Source: Pythium myriotylum
Lineage: Eukaryota > Oomycota > Peronosporomycetes > Pythiales > Pythiaceae
Length of the DNA stretch: 64,000 nucleotides
Assembly: GCA_023091665.1 (NCBI GenBank)
Contig: JALJCQ010000017.1
Coordinates: 1,426,001-1,490,000 of the forward strand
Direction of reading: 5' to 3'
Part shown: positions 27,667 to 37,995 of the stretch, in pieces
How positions within the stretch are numbered: the stretch's first letter is position 1
Layout of the letters: every line of letters begins with the position of its first letter
Notes under the pieces: model-generated
Databases searched by the model: none
Seen by the model: only the letters and a program-made list of their open reading frames with translations
Told to the model about the DNA's origin: nothing
Made by a program: the position numbers and the translations under genes

Positions 27667-30600
27667 TCAAAACGAGTAGCTCCTCGACTGCAGTCGACCT
27701 TCCACTGCCGGGGCGAGGTGCTCAGAGCGGCCGCCGGAAGACGATGAAGGCATGGATGTTGCCTGCTTGCACCAACATCCACACCCTGTGGGGCACGCGT
27801 TCTCTTCAGCAAACCATTCACGCATGTGCTGCTCATGGCCTCCATGACCACAGGTCATGCAGTACATCGACTGGCCACGAACAACGAGCTGGCAAAGGGA
27901 ACACTTCACCGAAAAATCTCGGCAAGAAGCACAATACAAACTGCTCGAAGCCGACTCACAAAGCCGGCAGAGAATGGCGAACTGCAAGCCCGCGCTTTTC
28001 TCGTGGTTCTCCTCTTGCAAGTCTGGTGAAGACGTCGTTTCTGGTGTGGTCGTTTTGAGAACATCTGCTCGCAACTCAAGCGCGCCATAGCGGTAGAGAA
28101 CTTCTGCATAGGCCTCTTTATATCGGTCGTAACGTAGTTCATCTTGTGGATCTATGGATAGCAATACGCGACCAGAGTCAGCATCAGACTTGCCAACCTG
28201 GAGCAGAATGCGCCCAGCTAGCGAGGACTCGTCGTCGCTGTCAATAATGCTGCTCCCACGGTGTCGGTGCAACTGAATCGAAGATGACGTAAGAGTAGTG
28301 GGCGGACGAAACGTGTCACTTGTCAGGGGGCGAGGTGAAGAATCAGCTATCGTCGCAGTCGACCCACCGCTCCAGGTTTTCAAGGACTGCTCGACTTTAT
28401 CAAACTCAACCCCCTTCCATCCGCGCGGACCTAATGTCGGACTTGGTTGTTGAATATTTGCACGCGACGATATGGGCCAATCCTTCGCATTGCCTTTGTT
28501 TCCGGTGATATCTGGAACGTCAAGGTGCTTATTTGTCTGAGACAATTTAGGGACCTCATTGTGGCTAATTGACCGCCTTGCACTTCGCATGGCTGGTGGC
28601 ATCGAGTCGGCTTGGTCAGAATGCCCCCCAAGAAATTGCGTTAGACTATTGAACGAAGTGCGCGAACGATTGAAGGGGCTTGCAGTTGGCATCGCTGATG
28701 AAAACGGAGTGGAGTGGGATGCCGAGTGGGATACCGTCACGGCGGACATGCTCGAACGTTCTGTTTGGCCATCGCCAGTGTGTGAGGAAGCGATCGTTAA
28801 TGACTCCGAAACATCGTGATGAGTGCGGATAACGTTTGACGAATCAGGCATTGGTTCATCTTGCAATTGTGGAAGCTTTAGTGTGCACACCATGCACGCG
28901 AGTGTAGGAAGATCACCGGAATCTTCATACATAGAAAGTAACTTGTTCACCAGGTTTGAACCAAATGGATGCGCTCCCCAAGGATGAGCTGTAGCAACGG
29001 CTTCAAACCCTTGTCCAGTATTGTTAGGCGTGAGAGGGTTTTGTTGCGATTGCTGTAGTTGCTGCTGCTGAGCGATATGAACGTTGGATGCCGTTGCGAG
29101 TTCAAGCAGCGACCACATTTGTTCCAGGTCAGAGCGCCCTGAAAGGGATGCAATCCGAGCATTGTGAGCACAAACATTCGACACACTGGTCCAATGTGGT
29201 CGGTCTTCATCCTGTCCAACCGTGGGGCCTGCTGAACTCAACAGTGACTCGAGAATACGACTGAGTGGGTGTATCTTCTGGCTTGACAACAGTGGGCTAC
29301 TCAGTCCCGTACCGCGACGGGCTCTTCTGTTCGCTATCCGCCCACTCACTCTACGGGATTCTGTAGCTTTCAGCATCCACGAGTACAAATCTCGAGTACC
29401 TGCGTCGAGGGCTTGTGTTGAGTTCCTCTGATCTCTGCATCCATCTTGCGCAGTCACGCCTAATTGCGTGCCATAAGTTAGTAGCGACGACACACCGCAC
29501 AGTCTTGATAAATCTAGTGCAATCACTCGAAGGTTGAGATCAAGCTGGAGAGAACTCACAGCTGATTGTTCCACGCCGCGCAAGCCTCCATGGCGCGATT
29601 CGCTCACCGGGCCTCCGAAATTCCGAACCACTCCCATAGACGTTCGAGGTGGCGAAAGTGAAAGGCCCTGAATCGATGAACTCATTGGTACCGAGGTACG
29701 ATGGTCAGGGTGGTTTACCGGCAAGTGAAACTCTGAGTTGGAGAAGTAAGTTTTAAGATACTCAGAGCCTCCGTGTACGGCGTACTCGCTTTCAGCGCCT
29801 CCATCGAACCCACCAGCAGCGACAGAAGTACCTCCTCGATTGGTGCCACGTCGGCCTCCGTGGACACTGCGCTCCCGGCCATCTTCGGGAACAAAGCCAT
29901 CCAGAGGAGCATCTGACCAATCTGAACTTAGTTCCAATGCCCCACCACCGAATCCTTGGGTGCCACCGGCGAGAATTCTCGCGGGTGTCTTTTTGTTTTT
30001 CTTCTTGGAAAAACGCGAATCTCGCATTTCGAGTAGCTGATCGTAGGTACGCGGTAGCTTTTTCACGACAGTGCTTGTTATCGCTGGTTTAGCACTCTTT
30101 CCAGGAACAAGTGGTGCGATTGGAGGGGTGGCCGCGGTTTGCCGCAATTGTCCCAGTGCTACACGTGAGTCAAACACCACGAGCATGTTGGGGCCGCTGA
30201 AACAAGCGCCGAATATGCGAGGGCATGGTAACGCTGACGCCATAGCGACAACGTCCGATTCTGAGTTGGCAATTGCTTTATCGAACGACGTAGCAACCAA
30301 GCTTTCCCGATTGTGTGATTCCTCTTCATCTTCCTCCTCATCTGAACTGGCATTTGCATCGCCAATTTTACCAAAATCCTCGTCAAAAGTTAGGAGTACC
30401 CGCAATGCTGTAGACTTCTCTCCGTCGTCACATTGGAGTAAAGAATACTCCGACGCACTAAGGGGAACCGCAGACGGCGGGAGAACGATCGGCGCGAAGT
30501 CGTTCTTCAGCGATGAAATGTCAAACTTCAACTTCGCAATGTGTGACGAATGGCGCTTGGAAAGCTCAAGTTTATGCATATCAATTTCGGATAAAACGAC

Positions 30601-31839
30601 CGAGTCGTTTTCTTCCGTGGATACATCGGCACTTTGACTAACTGTCTGAATATGCCCACACGCCTGTAAGTGTTGCGAGTCTAGTCGCCACAGTCTTAGC
30701 TCTTGGCTCTTCGACCATGATACAAGCTGATATCTGCATCCACTCGACATGACGCGCTCACGCCATACAAATGACTGCACGGGATTGGCATGGCCAGTGA
30801 ATGCATGAACTTGCTCCAGTGTGGTGGTGCTGCCGATAGCTGTATCCTCGGATGTACGGTGCACACTCCACAAACGAATTGAATGATCAAGTCGATGAGA
30901 ACTCGTGACAATTCCATCTCCAACAGGTACGTATTTCGCTCGCCATACAGGTGCACCAGTTGTTATAGAACCCTGACACACACGCGGATGAGTGATATTC
31001 CAAATTTTGACAGTCGCATCTTCGGAGGAAGTCAGCAGCTCATCCATGCGCTTCGGGTGCCAGTCGATGCTGTAGATCTTTTGCATGTGGGCCGTAATGA
31101 ACACAGCTGGTGTCTTGTCGCTTGCACGGATGTCCCATACGCGTACCTCTCCTTCGTGAGCTGTAGCAAGCGTGGTCGTGTCAACTCGGTGCCACTCAAC
31201 GAGCACCGCATTGCTTGTGAAAGCATTAAGGGTCTGGACGGGTCTTTGGGGTGTTCGAATATCCCATAGATGAGTCTTCGCATCAGCAGAGCACGTTGCC
31301 AATAAGGATGGTTCGTTCGGAGCCCACGACACATCGCTCACTGGCCGCGTATGTCCTCGGAGCGTCGCGACCAGCGGTTGCTGAGGTCCATAGCTATTTG
31401 CGTAATTGGCTGTGAAAATGGGAAGAGAGGACCCAATGTCCCAGATCAATGTGGAGTGATTTGAGGTCGATGCGACGTAGTGCTTGTTCACAATTGTGGG
31501 GTTGAACTTGGCTACAGCGACGTCCCACTTGGTTTGGTGATGAAGTGTCGATGCAACCGCGAATGGCGCCTCTAGATCCACCAGATGGAGCCCTTTGCGG
31601 CCTGCGAGTACCGCCAACGAGCTCGTGGCATCGACACTAAGCGCGCCCGCGTGGATATCGAGCCGTGCCTCGAGGTTGCTGTGGATGGTCGATGGCTGCG
31701 TTAGAGCCAACCTTGCGTCGATGACTGCGTGACGATGGTGGCGCAACAGGTCCGGAGAGGCGGGACTCGCCGCCACAAGCGACGGCGACGGCCCGGCGCT
31801 GCCGCCTCTCGTGGACTCGTACTTGGACCTCGACGCCAT
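27667..31839 (-). CDS. WDR59: WDR59-like subunit of the GATOR2 (SEA) complex
   Basis: WDR59 works in GATOR2 (SEACAT in yeast), which controls TORC1 in response to amino acids at the lysosome or vacuole. One exon of about 1390 residues begins MASRSKYESTRGG. WD40 repeats follow: LIWDIGSSLPIFTANYANSY, LRGHTRPVSDVSWAPNEPSL, THLWDIRTPQRPVQTLNAF, EGEVRVWDIRASDKTPAVF and SIDWHPKRMDELLTSSEDAT. The middle is long and poorly conserved. The C-terminus has the zinc-binding module: CRLCESASSSLYCASCRD, KCSLCQLVVRGQSMYCMTCG, HGGHEQHMREWF and ENACPTGCGCWC, very like the WDR59 CGHGGHxxHMxEWF-CPTGCGC block. An in-frame ATG upstream (31950) would add 37 residues; I prefer the later start. Confidence 0.9.
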   Translation of the reverse strand: MASRSKYESTRGGSAGPSPSLVAASPASPDLLRHHRHAVIDARLALTQPSTIHSNLEARLDIHAGALSVDATSSLAVLAGRKGLHLVDLEAPFAVASTLHHQTKWDVAVAKFNPTIVNKHYVASTSNHSTLIWDIGSSLPIFTANYANSYGPQQPLVATLRGHTRPVSDVSWAPNEPSLLATCSADAKTHLWDIRTPQRPVQTLNAFTSNAVLVEWHRVDTTTLATAHEGEVRVWDIRASDKTPAVFITAHMQKIYSIDWHPKRMDELLTSSEDATVKIWNITHPRVCQGSITTGAPVWRAKYVPVGDGIVTSSHRLDHSIRLWSVHRTSEDTAIGSTTTLEQVHAFTGHANPVQSFVWRERVMSSGCRYQLVSWSKSQELRLWRLDSQHLQACGHIQTVSQSADVSTEENDSVVLSEIDMHKLELSKRHSSHIAKLKFDISSLKNDFAPIVLPPSAVPLSASEYSLLQCDDGEKSTALRVLLTFDEDFGKIGDANASSDEEEDEEESHNRESLVATSFDKAIANSESDVVAMASALPCPRIFGACFSGPNMLVVFDSRVALGQLRQTAATPPIAPLVPGKSAKPAITSTVVKKLPRTYDQLLEMRDSRFSKKKNKKTPARILAGGTQGFGGGALELSSDWSDAPLDGFVPEDGRERSVHGGRRGTNRGGTSVAAGGFDGGAESEYAVHGGSEYLKTYFSNSEFHLPVNHPDHRTSVPMSSSIQGLSLSPPRTSMGVVRNFGGPVSESRHGGLRGVEQSAVSSLQLDLNLRVIALDLSRLCGVSSLLTYGTQLGVTAQDGCRDQRNSTQALDAGTRDLYSWMLKATESRRVSGRIANRRARRGTGLSSPLLSSQKIHPLSRILESLLSSAGPTVGQDEDRPHWTSVSNVCAHNARIASLSGRSDLEQMWSLLELATASNVHIAQQQQLQQSQQNPLTPNNTGQGFEAVATAHPWGAHPFGSNLVNKLLSMYEDSGDLPTLACMVCTLKLPQLQDEPMPDSSNVIRTHHDVSESLTIASSHTGDGQTERSSMSAVTVSHSASHSTPFSSAMPTASPFNRSRTSFNSLTQFLGGHSDQADSMPPAMRSARRSISHNEVPKLSQTNKHLDVPDITGNKGNAKDWPISSRANIQQPSPTLGPRGWKGVEFDKVEQSLKTWSGGSTATIADSSPRPLTSDTFRPPTTLTSSSIQLHRHRGSSIIDSDDESSLAGRILLQVGKSDADSGRVLLSIDPQDELRYDRYKEAYAEVLYRYGALELRADVLKTTTPETTSSPDLQEENHEKSAGLQFAILCRLCESASSSLYCASCRDFSVKCSLCQLVVRGQSMYCMTCGHGGHEQHMREWFAEENACPTGCGCWCKQATSMPSSSSGGRSEHLAPAVEGRLQSRSYSF

Positions 31840-31959
31840 ATTTCGAGGCAAGGGTGAAGTTGTTCGAAAGTTAGGAACCTCATCGAGATAGCAAGACATA
31901 ACACCAGCAACGTATGGTATGACCGAGCAACTTGGTGTGAATCTATCCAAACTACGTCT

Positions 31960-34848
31960 CTACTTTTGCTGGAAGTGACGCATCGACGATGCTGCGTTCT
32001 TCAGGAGCTGACTCACCAGTGCGAGGGACTCTTTGTGAGACTGCGATAGTTTTTCCGACACCTTGCGCTGAGCTGCCGCGAGCTCGGGAAGAGAGTGCAA
32101 CGCAGCAACGTCGACGGTAATATCACCTACGGTATCACCTCGAAGTGTCTTCGTATGAGCTTCGACAGCAACGAGAGTCTCTTGAATGGCCTTCACAACG
32201 CTTCTCAATGCCACTAAAAGTGGGTCATCCTTCTTGCTTCTCTTCGAAACCTCCCGAATGGTGGCACACACCAGGACTCCCGACCACAGACCGGCATCAC
32301 GGATAAGCAATGCTGTCGTGGAGAGTCCAGTCGCAGTGAGCAACTTGCCATTATCAAGAGTTGCAATCACACCGTCACGAATATCTGCGAGGGGTTTACG
32401 TAACTCCATTAGCTGCGACTGGAGGGCTTTTGGCTGCACCTCAGTTGAATTGACTTGAACGACAGTTTTCACCACGTCGATGCTCCATGCCCAAATGCGA
32501 GTTTTCGGGTCCATCGGCGGGGAGCTCAGCAGCCCGAGTGAGCGCACAATCGACTCATACTCCTCGACGAGGAGTTTGCTCGCGCCTTCCTTGGGGGCTT
32601 GAATGTTGAGAAGCAACTTGGGTACTACCAGCTGAAGTTTAATCCACTGTAGAGACGATTCGAAAGTTGCTGAGCGGTCGCATTCGGTGAGTGGGCTGCC
32701 TTCAGGACTAAAAGAGTGACCGACACGAACGAGAGGGGCTTGAGTCCATTGGACAATCACACTGCGATCTTGATTTTGAGAAAGCGGACGCTGTGTCTGT
32801 TGGATCATGTTGTCCAATTCTGTGATCGAAGCTCCGAACTGAGGAGAAATAAGCAGATCGCTGAGATCCGAACTTCCACCCGTAAGTGCATCCTGCAATT
32901 GGAACTGGAGGGATTCACCTCTAGCTATAGCAAGTGTGTGCGAGTTCTGCATACGCTCTCGGAGAAAACTTGTCATATCGAGTACCTTCGAGTACACACC
33001 CAACTTGTAGGCTCGGGAGATGAACTCAGGGGTCTCGTTGGCAGTGATCTTATGCTGACGAAGGATGTTATCGCACAGGCGCCGGGCTTCTGTGTGATGA
33101 CACAATTGCAGAAGCTTGTCAAACACCAGATAGGACAGTGAGTCTAGCTGAATGTGCTTGACGTCAAGTTCCTTGTGGCGATCGAGCATTGCGATACCTG
33201 CGCCTAGATATCCGTAAAGGCGCGAAAGAAGCAGCTTCATCTGGAAATTGTACGCACTCTTATCCAAACCGTATTCAAGTAGTGATGCAGCCTCAACCAA
33301 AACTTCTCGCCGAGCACTCTCGCGTTGATAAATATCGATCAATGTGTGAGCGGCGAGGAGGAGCAAATCGTCAGTATTCTGAACCTCCCGCTGACCTCCT
33401 TTGGCACCGACGTTCAGCCACGCGTTCGATCTGTACTCCGCCACAAGTGACTTGGCTAGACTCTCGAGCTCCGTGACAGAGCTGGTTAGGTAAGCGCCAA
33501 CAAAGCGGAGTGCCTTGAGGCTGAAAAGTCTGCGATGCAAGCGATTGAGTGCCTCATTCCGCGTCGACTCTTCATGTACCGAACCACAGTCCGAAGTAAT
33601 ATCGGCAGTTGAAGCCGTTGCGGTATCCTTCAAATATTGGATGAAGGCATCTTTCTTTGGTGTTGATACCAAAGAATCGTCGTTGAATAATTCAAAATAC
33701 TGCTTTAAATCTGGGAAGCAGCAAGTCTTGGTGTAGAAGCGGTCGATATAAGCATAAATACTGTCAATAAAGGCCGTCTCGTCACTGCTGCCCACTTTGC
33801 TGCCATTCGCTTTCAACCTCTTCAGTTTCTCCGCCTGGACATGTACCTGAGCCAGCCACGGACCGCGCAAGTACTTATTCTTCGGCTCCTCGGCAAGCGC
33901 TCGAATCGCAGCAAGTAGCTCGGTTTCCACCATAACGACACTTTCTTCATGGCTTTCCTTGATTCGAGCATTAATGAACTCAGTGAGGTATGTCCAGTCA
34001 TCAGCATTGTACTTGTCCAGCAACACCTTGTAGACATCGCTCGAGCGCTTCCACTGCCCCACCTTTCCTGTAAGTGATGCCTCGAGTGCGAGTCGATCTA
34101 TCGCCTGCAGAGGTCCAAGTTCAATATCTTCCTCGTATGCACCTTCGCCTTCGCTCGCTCGCCCTTTCGAGATTGAGCTCGTTTCGTTCTTCTTCGCGTC
34201 GATCATGAACGGCGCAAACTCGTCGAACACTTGCAACGCCTCTTCATGTTTATCCTGAAGCTGAAGTATGTGAATAAGAAGCTGGAGGGCTTCCCCATCG
34301 CTGCTCTTGGTCTCACGCATTGTCTTGAGAAGCATTTTGTCGGCAAGCCCGAGCATCTTGGGTGGTGTACCCGAGTGTTGCACCTGCATCAGCATGCTCA
34401 GCGCAGCCCAGCACACATACTTTGCTTTTCCAAAAGCCTTGAACATTTTCAGCGCAGTCTGCTGCTGCTTGAGAAAGTCTCCCTTCCGCGCGTAGGACAC
34501 GAACAACAACATGTACAGGTCCTCGCTCGGTGGCTCCGTGTGCGAGCAAGCGTACTCGTACGTAGGGATCATCTCGTATTCATGGCCGCAGAGACGGAAC
34601 ACGAGGTTCATGGTGTTGAGCAAGGTCTCGTCCGTGGGTTTGCGCTGCTGGACTGCCCTGCAGATGTCGAGGGCCTCCGCAGGTCGGCCGATGCGCTCGA
34701 GGCAGTGGGCCTTGAGCACCTGCACGATGTCGAGTCCGGCCACTTTCTTGTTCTGGCATAGCTTGATCGCATTCTTGTACTGACGGCCGTCAATGGCGTC
34801 GTAAATGGGCTTCACGTGGAGCTTGTAGAGCCGGGCGTCATCCGCCAT
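31960..34848 (-). CDS. NAA25: NAA25, auxiliary subunit of the NatB N-terminal acetyltransferase
   Basis: NAA25 (Mdm20) is the TPR scaffold that anchors NatB to the ribosome for acetylation of Met-Asp/Glu/Asn starts. The single 962-residue exon opens MADDARLYKLHVKPIYDAID, as in the family's R-LRPIYD-ID. TPR-like helices follow: KNAIKLCQNKKVAGLDIVQV, LKAHCLERIGRPAEALDICR, RKPTDETLLNTMNLVFRLCG and SEDLYMLLFVSYARKGDFLK. The later region has LLLLAAHTLIDIYQRESARR and LKLLLSRLYGYLGAGIAMLD-like helices. The long intronless frame contrasts with small neighbours. The C-terminal helix ends SSMRHFQQK. It is divergent from SCO1, 185 bases apart. Confidence 0.92.
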   Translation of the reverse strand: MADDARLYKLHVKPIYDAIDGRQYKNAIKLCQNKKVAGLDIVQVLKAHCLERIGRPAEALDICRAVQQRKPTDETLLNTMNLVFRLCGHEYEMIPTYEYACSHTEPPSEDLYMLLFVSYARKGDFLKQQQTALKMFKAFGKAKYVCWAALSMLMQVQHSGTPPKMLGLADKMLLKTMRETKSSDGEALQLLIHILQLQDKHEEALQVFDEFAPFMIDAKKNETSSISKGRASEGEGAYEEDIELGPLQAIDRLALEASLTGKVGQWKRSSDVYKVLLDKYNADDWTYLTEFINARIKESHEESVVMVETELLAAIRALAEEPKNKYLRGPWLAQVHVQAEKLKRLKANGSKVGSSDETAFIDSIYAYIDRFYTKTCCFPDLKQYFELFNDDSLVSTPKKDAFIQYLKDTATASTADITSDCGSVHEESTRNEALNRLHRRLFSLKALRFVGAYLTSSVTELESLAKSLVAEYRSNAWLNVGAKGGQREVQNTDDLLLLAAHTLIDIYQRESARREVLVEAASLLEYGLDKSAYNFQMKLLLSRLYGYLGAGIAMLDRHKELDVKHIQLDSLSYLVFDKLLQLCHHTEARRLCDNILRQHKITANETPEFISRAYKLGVYSKVLDMTSFLRERMQNSHTLAIARGESLQFQLQDALTGGSSDLSDLLISPQFGASITELDNMIQQTQRPLSQNQDRSVIVQWTQAPLVRVGHSFSPEGSPLTECDRSATFESSLQWIKLQLVVPKLLLNIQAPKEGASKLLVEEYESIVRSLGLLSSPPMDPKTRIWAWSIDVVKTVVQVNSTEVQPKALQSQLMELRKPLADIRDGVIATLDNGKLLTATGLSTTALLIRDAGLWSGVLVCATIREVSKRSKKDDPLLVALRSVVKAIQETLVAVEAHTKTLRGDTVGDITVDVAALHSLPELAAAQRKVSEKLSQSHKESLALVSQLLKNAASSMRHFQQK

Positions 34849-35033
34849 GATCTTCCTGTCCCCGACGGCGATGGTGGATCGCTGGCGGACCAGCTCACTT
34901 GAGCAGATCGGGTTTGGGTTCCCGAAGACCCGTGTTGATGATGGGTGACTGGGAGACCAAGTCGACCCGACCCGTTTTCAGCTGATCTGCGCAGAGATGC
35001 TCACAAGTGGACGTGAGGATCGAGCGGCGCAGC

Positions 35034-35942
35034 ATGCATCGCCGGCTCGCGACGACGCTGCGGCAGGCCGCGCGCAACGGCAGCGTGGCCGCGAAGGTGC
35101 AAAGTCGCGCCATGGCTAGTAGCTCGAAGACTGCCAGCGACAAGATGGGCGTGCGTTTGAGTCGAGTGGTGGAAGCGAGGAGAAGCTCACGATCTGTGTC
35201 TCTAGCCGATCACGTGGTCAAGTCTCGCGTTGGCGGGCGCCATTGGCGCTGGCGCCGTCTACTACTACTACGTGGAGAAAGATCGCCTTCAGACACAAAG
35301 TGAGTTTGGGTGTTGGTGAGGATTACTAGCATTGGCTGATTTTGCGACACAGCTACTAGCAAGGTCGTATCCGTCGGAAAGCCGTTGCTTGGTGGGCCGT
35401 GGACGCTGGTTGACTGCGATACAGGACGCGCAGTCACCAACACATCGTTTCATGGCAAGCATACTCTGCTCTACTTCGGCTTCACGCATTGCCCCGACAT
35501 CTGTCCGAATGAGCTTGTGCGCATTGGCGACGTTCTCGACAAACTGCAGAAAGAGAACGCCCCAGAGGTACTGCCTTTGTTTGTGACCGTGGATCCGAAC
35601 CGAGACACAATTGCACAGATGCTCGAATACAAGAAAGGTGATGTCGGTCATGTGTGATGTGCCGCCTGGTGCGACCTGTCTGATGGACTCGTCCCATGCT
35701 TTGCAGATTTTCATCCGGCTTTCAAAATGCTGACTGGCACGCGCGACCAAGTCGCAGACATCACCAAGGCCTACCGCGTCTACTTCTCTAAGGCTGACGA
35801 GAACGACGACGACGACGACGACTATCTCGTCGATCACTCCATCGTAATGTATCTCGTTGGCCCGGACGGCGAGTTCCTCGATTTCTTCACGCAGTCCGCT
35901 CGTGTGGACGATATCGTTACCAAGATCAAGGCGTACTTGTGA
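35034..35942 (+). CDS. SCO1: SCO1-like copper chaperone for cytochrome c oxidase
   Basis: SCO1 delivers copper to the CuA site of cytochrome c oxidase subunit 2 in the inner mitochondrial membrane. Four exons join. Exon 1 is an Arg-rich presequence (MHRRLATTLRQAARNGSVAA). Exon 2 has a membrane segment (LALAGAIGAGAVYYYYVEKD). Exon 3 is the thioredoxin-like core: GGPWTLVDCDTGRAV, TLLYFGFTHCPDICPNELVR (the CPDIC copper motif) and LPLFVTVDPNRDTIAQMLEY. Exon 4 has FHPAFKMLTGTRDQVADITK, then an acidic loop of repeated GAC codons and YLVDHSIVMYLVGPDGEFLD, which holds the copper-binding histidine. Complete and close to the usual length. Confidence 0.93.
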
Positions 35943-36045
35943 CCATTGATTAGCTACGAAATGGAGGACATTTTGGTTCATGTCGTTTCGTGCCTCTTGT
36001 TGTTTCTGTTAAGAACTAGAAACCGGTATGCTCGATATGTTGCTG

Positions 36046-36050
36046 ATTGG
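36046..36050. promoter_or_regulatory. CCAAT box upstream of the NUP50-like gene
   Basis: ATTGG lies 61 bases before the NUP50-like ATG at 36111. Only 168 bases separate SCO1's stop from that start. Function inferred from position. Confidence 0.4.
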
Positions 36051-36110
36051 CGACAACCTCTCCGCCATTGCGAAGGGCGGGTGACACTTTGGCGGGACAG
36101 ACTGGTGGAG

Positions 36111-37796
36111 ATGTCGAAGCGCCGTAATGAGAACGGCCAGATGCGCCGTGAGGACTATGAGGCGGAGAACGACCGCGATGGAGACTCTGGGGGAGAAGGA
36201 GGCTTCGAGGGCGGCTTTCAACGAGCCCCCGACGAGGCGATTGCGCGCCGCAAGATCGTCACCGCCAGAGTCGGAGGCAAGCGGCAGGCTCCTACCGCGC
36301 CGCCTGCCGCTGCTGCGGCGGCGCCGAAAGCGAGTCCTTTCGCGGGTTTCAAAGGCCTCGCATCGGAAGAATCACCGGCAAAACCCAATCCTTTTGCAGG
36401 GTTTAGTGGGCTGACAAGCGCCGCCCCGCTCAAGCCAGCCACCTCGCTTGGGTTTGGTACTACTGCATCGACCCCTGCCCCAACACCCAGCTCTGCAACC
36501 AACCCCAAGAGCTCCCCGACGACGTATCAGGAGGCGATCGAAGTTCTGAACAAGGAGTTCCTGGAGTTCGTGACTCAGCAGCTGAAGGCTAACCCCAGTT
36601 CCGACTGGTCGGCCGCTGTGAACGACTACGCTGAGCACGCCCGAGTCATCGGCGCAAAGTTTGCATCAACAAAGCCAATTGCAGCGGCCATTCGATCGAC
36701 CCCACTTCAGGCTCCAAGATCGCAACCTGTAGCTCTCTCAGGAGCCTCCGCTTCGTCGTTTCTCTTGGCACCCAAGCAGGACGATACCCCCTCCCCCGGC
36801 TTCTCCTTCGGAACCAAGAAGGACGGACCTGCGCTTGGATCGACTGCAGTTCCAACTCCTTCGAAGCCGGCTACGTCAAGCGAATTCTCGTTCGGGGTCC
36901 CGAAGACGACCAGTGCGAAGGAATCACAGGAGGCTCAGCAGGCGAAGCCAGTAACAGTGCCCAACTTTGCTTTGAAGTCCACAGATGAGAAGCCAGTCCC
37001 GTCGTTTACTTTTGGAGCAGCACCTTTTGGTTCAGGGGCGTCAGAGGCGACGAAGCCTGTGACTGGTGGTTTTTCTTTTGGTGCTGGACCATCAACTGCA
37101 CCGGCAACTGGAGGGTTCTCGTTTGGTGCCGCAAAGCCTGCAACCTCTTCGACAGGTGGATTCTCATTCAATCTGTCGGCATCATCTGCGACTTCTGCGC
37201 CTGCCACACCTTTCAGTTTTGGTGGACCAACTGTCAATTCAACAACTAGTACTGAAGCACCCGGCGATGGCGGTGAAGAGGATGAGGAGAATATTGGGCG
37301 CGAAGAGGCTACAGTGATTCTCAAGGTACGGGGCCATTTTGTTAAAGCGAATAGTGAGTTCTCGACCTCTAATCTTTACTTTGTGCAGTCTGACAATCCA
37401 GACGAGGAATGCGTCTTTGAGGTTGAGAAGGCAAAGATCATTGAGTTCAAAAAGGATGAAAAACGTTGGGCAGACAAAGGGACTCACCCGTTGAAGGTAC
37501 TTATCAACAAGAACACGAAAAACGCTCGGTACGAGATTTCATCACGGGGCATGTCTCTGACGACTCTGACCCTTTTGCTACGCAGGATTCTTGTGCGTAA
37601 CGAGATCGGCAAGATCGTGCTCAACTCAGCGCTGTACAAGGGATTGGCTGTGAAGACACACGAAGCGAAGGGCAAGAAAGTTGGTGCATTGCTTGCTCTT
37701 CAGGTTGATGCAGCCATCACGCAGTTCATCCTGAAGGTCAACGGGGAGAAGGTCGACGCCTTCATCGCTGCACTGGAGGATGCCACCCCAAAGTAA
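36111..37796 (+). CDS. NUP50: NUP50-like FG nucleoporin with Ran-binding domain
   Basis: NUP50 helps importin cargo release at the nuclear pore basket. The N-terminus (MSKRRNENGQMRREDY, then DEAIARRKIVTARVGG) is the importin-binding segment of NUP50/Nup2. The middle carries FG repeats: SPFAGFKGL, NPFAGFSGL, PGFSFGTKK, SEFSFGVPK, TGGFSFGAG, TGGFSFGAA and FSFGGPT. The C-terminus is a RanBD. Two stop-free introns whose lengths are multiples of three (37326-37388, 63 bases; 37529-37585, 57 bases) lie inside it. Removing them gives EEATVILKSDNPDEECVFEV, then NTKNARILVRNEIGKIVLNS, which align to the human core. The ATG at MSKRRNE is chosen on similarity; an upstream in-frame ATG would add 55 residues of no known match. 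About 521 residues. Confidence 0.87.
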   Translation: MSKRRNENGQMRREDYEAENDRDGDSGGEGGFEGGFQRAPDEAIARRKIVTARVGGKRQAPTAPPAAAAAAPKASPFAGFKGLASEESPAKPNPFAGFSGLTSAAPLKPATSLGFGTTASTPAPTPSSATNPKSSPTTYQEAIEVLNKEFLEFVTQQLKANPSSDWSAAVNDYAEHARVIGAKFASTKPIAAAIRSTPLQAPRSQPVALSGASASSFLLAPKQDDTPSPGFSFGTKKDGPALGSTAVPTPSKPATSSEFSFGVPKTTSAKESQEAQQAKPVTVPNFALKSTDEKPVPSFTFGAAPFGSGASEATKPVTGGFSFGAGPSTAPATGGFSFGAAKPATSSTGGFSFNLSASSATSAPATPFSFGGPTVNSTTSTEAPGDGGEEDEENIGREEATVILKVRGHFVKANSEFSTSNLYFVQSDNPDEECVFEVEKAKIIEFKKDEKRWADKGTHPLKVLINKNTKNARYEISSRGMSLTTLTLLLRRILVRNEIGKIVLNSALYKGLAVKTHEAKGKKVGALLALQVDAAITQFILKVNGEKVDAFIAALEDATPK

Positions 37797-37924
37797 TTTG
37801 ATTTCAATTTTTTTTCGAATCTACTGATGGGTTCCGCAAATTTTATGTATGTACTATTTCTTGGCATTATCCAGTTTGTATTCGTACTTAGTAGAGACCT
37901 TTACCTTCGCGTTACACCTGGAAG

Positions 37925-37946
37925 CCAATGGCTCCGTCCAACCAAT
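37925..37946. promoter_or_regulatory. Two CCAAT boxes upstream of POL5/MYBBP1A
   Basis: CCAAT occurs at 37925-37929 and 37942-37946, about 50-70 bases before the start codon of the next gene. Function inferred from position. Confidence 0.45.
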
Positions 37947-37995
37947 CAGCATCACACCGCTTCGAGCCCGAGCAGCAGTCCGAGACTAGCAAGCG

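Noticed and set aside
36372..36638. Minus-strand frames antisense to the FG-repeat region of the NUP50-like gene
   Set aside because: They arise from the repeat-rich codons; no independent coding signal.
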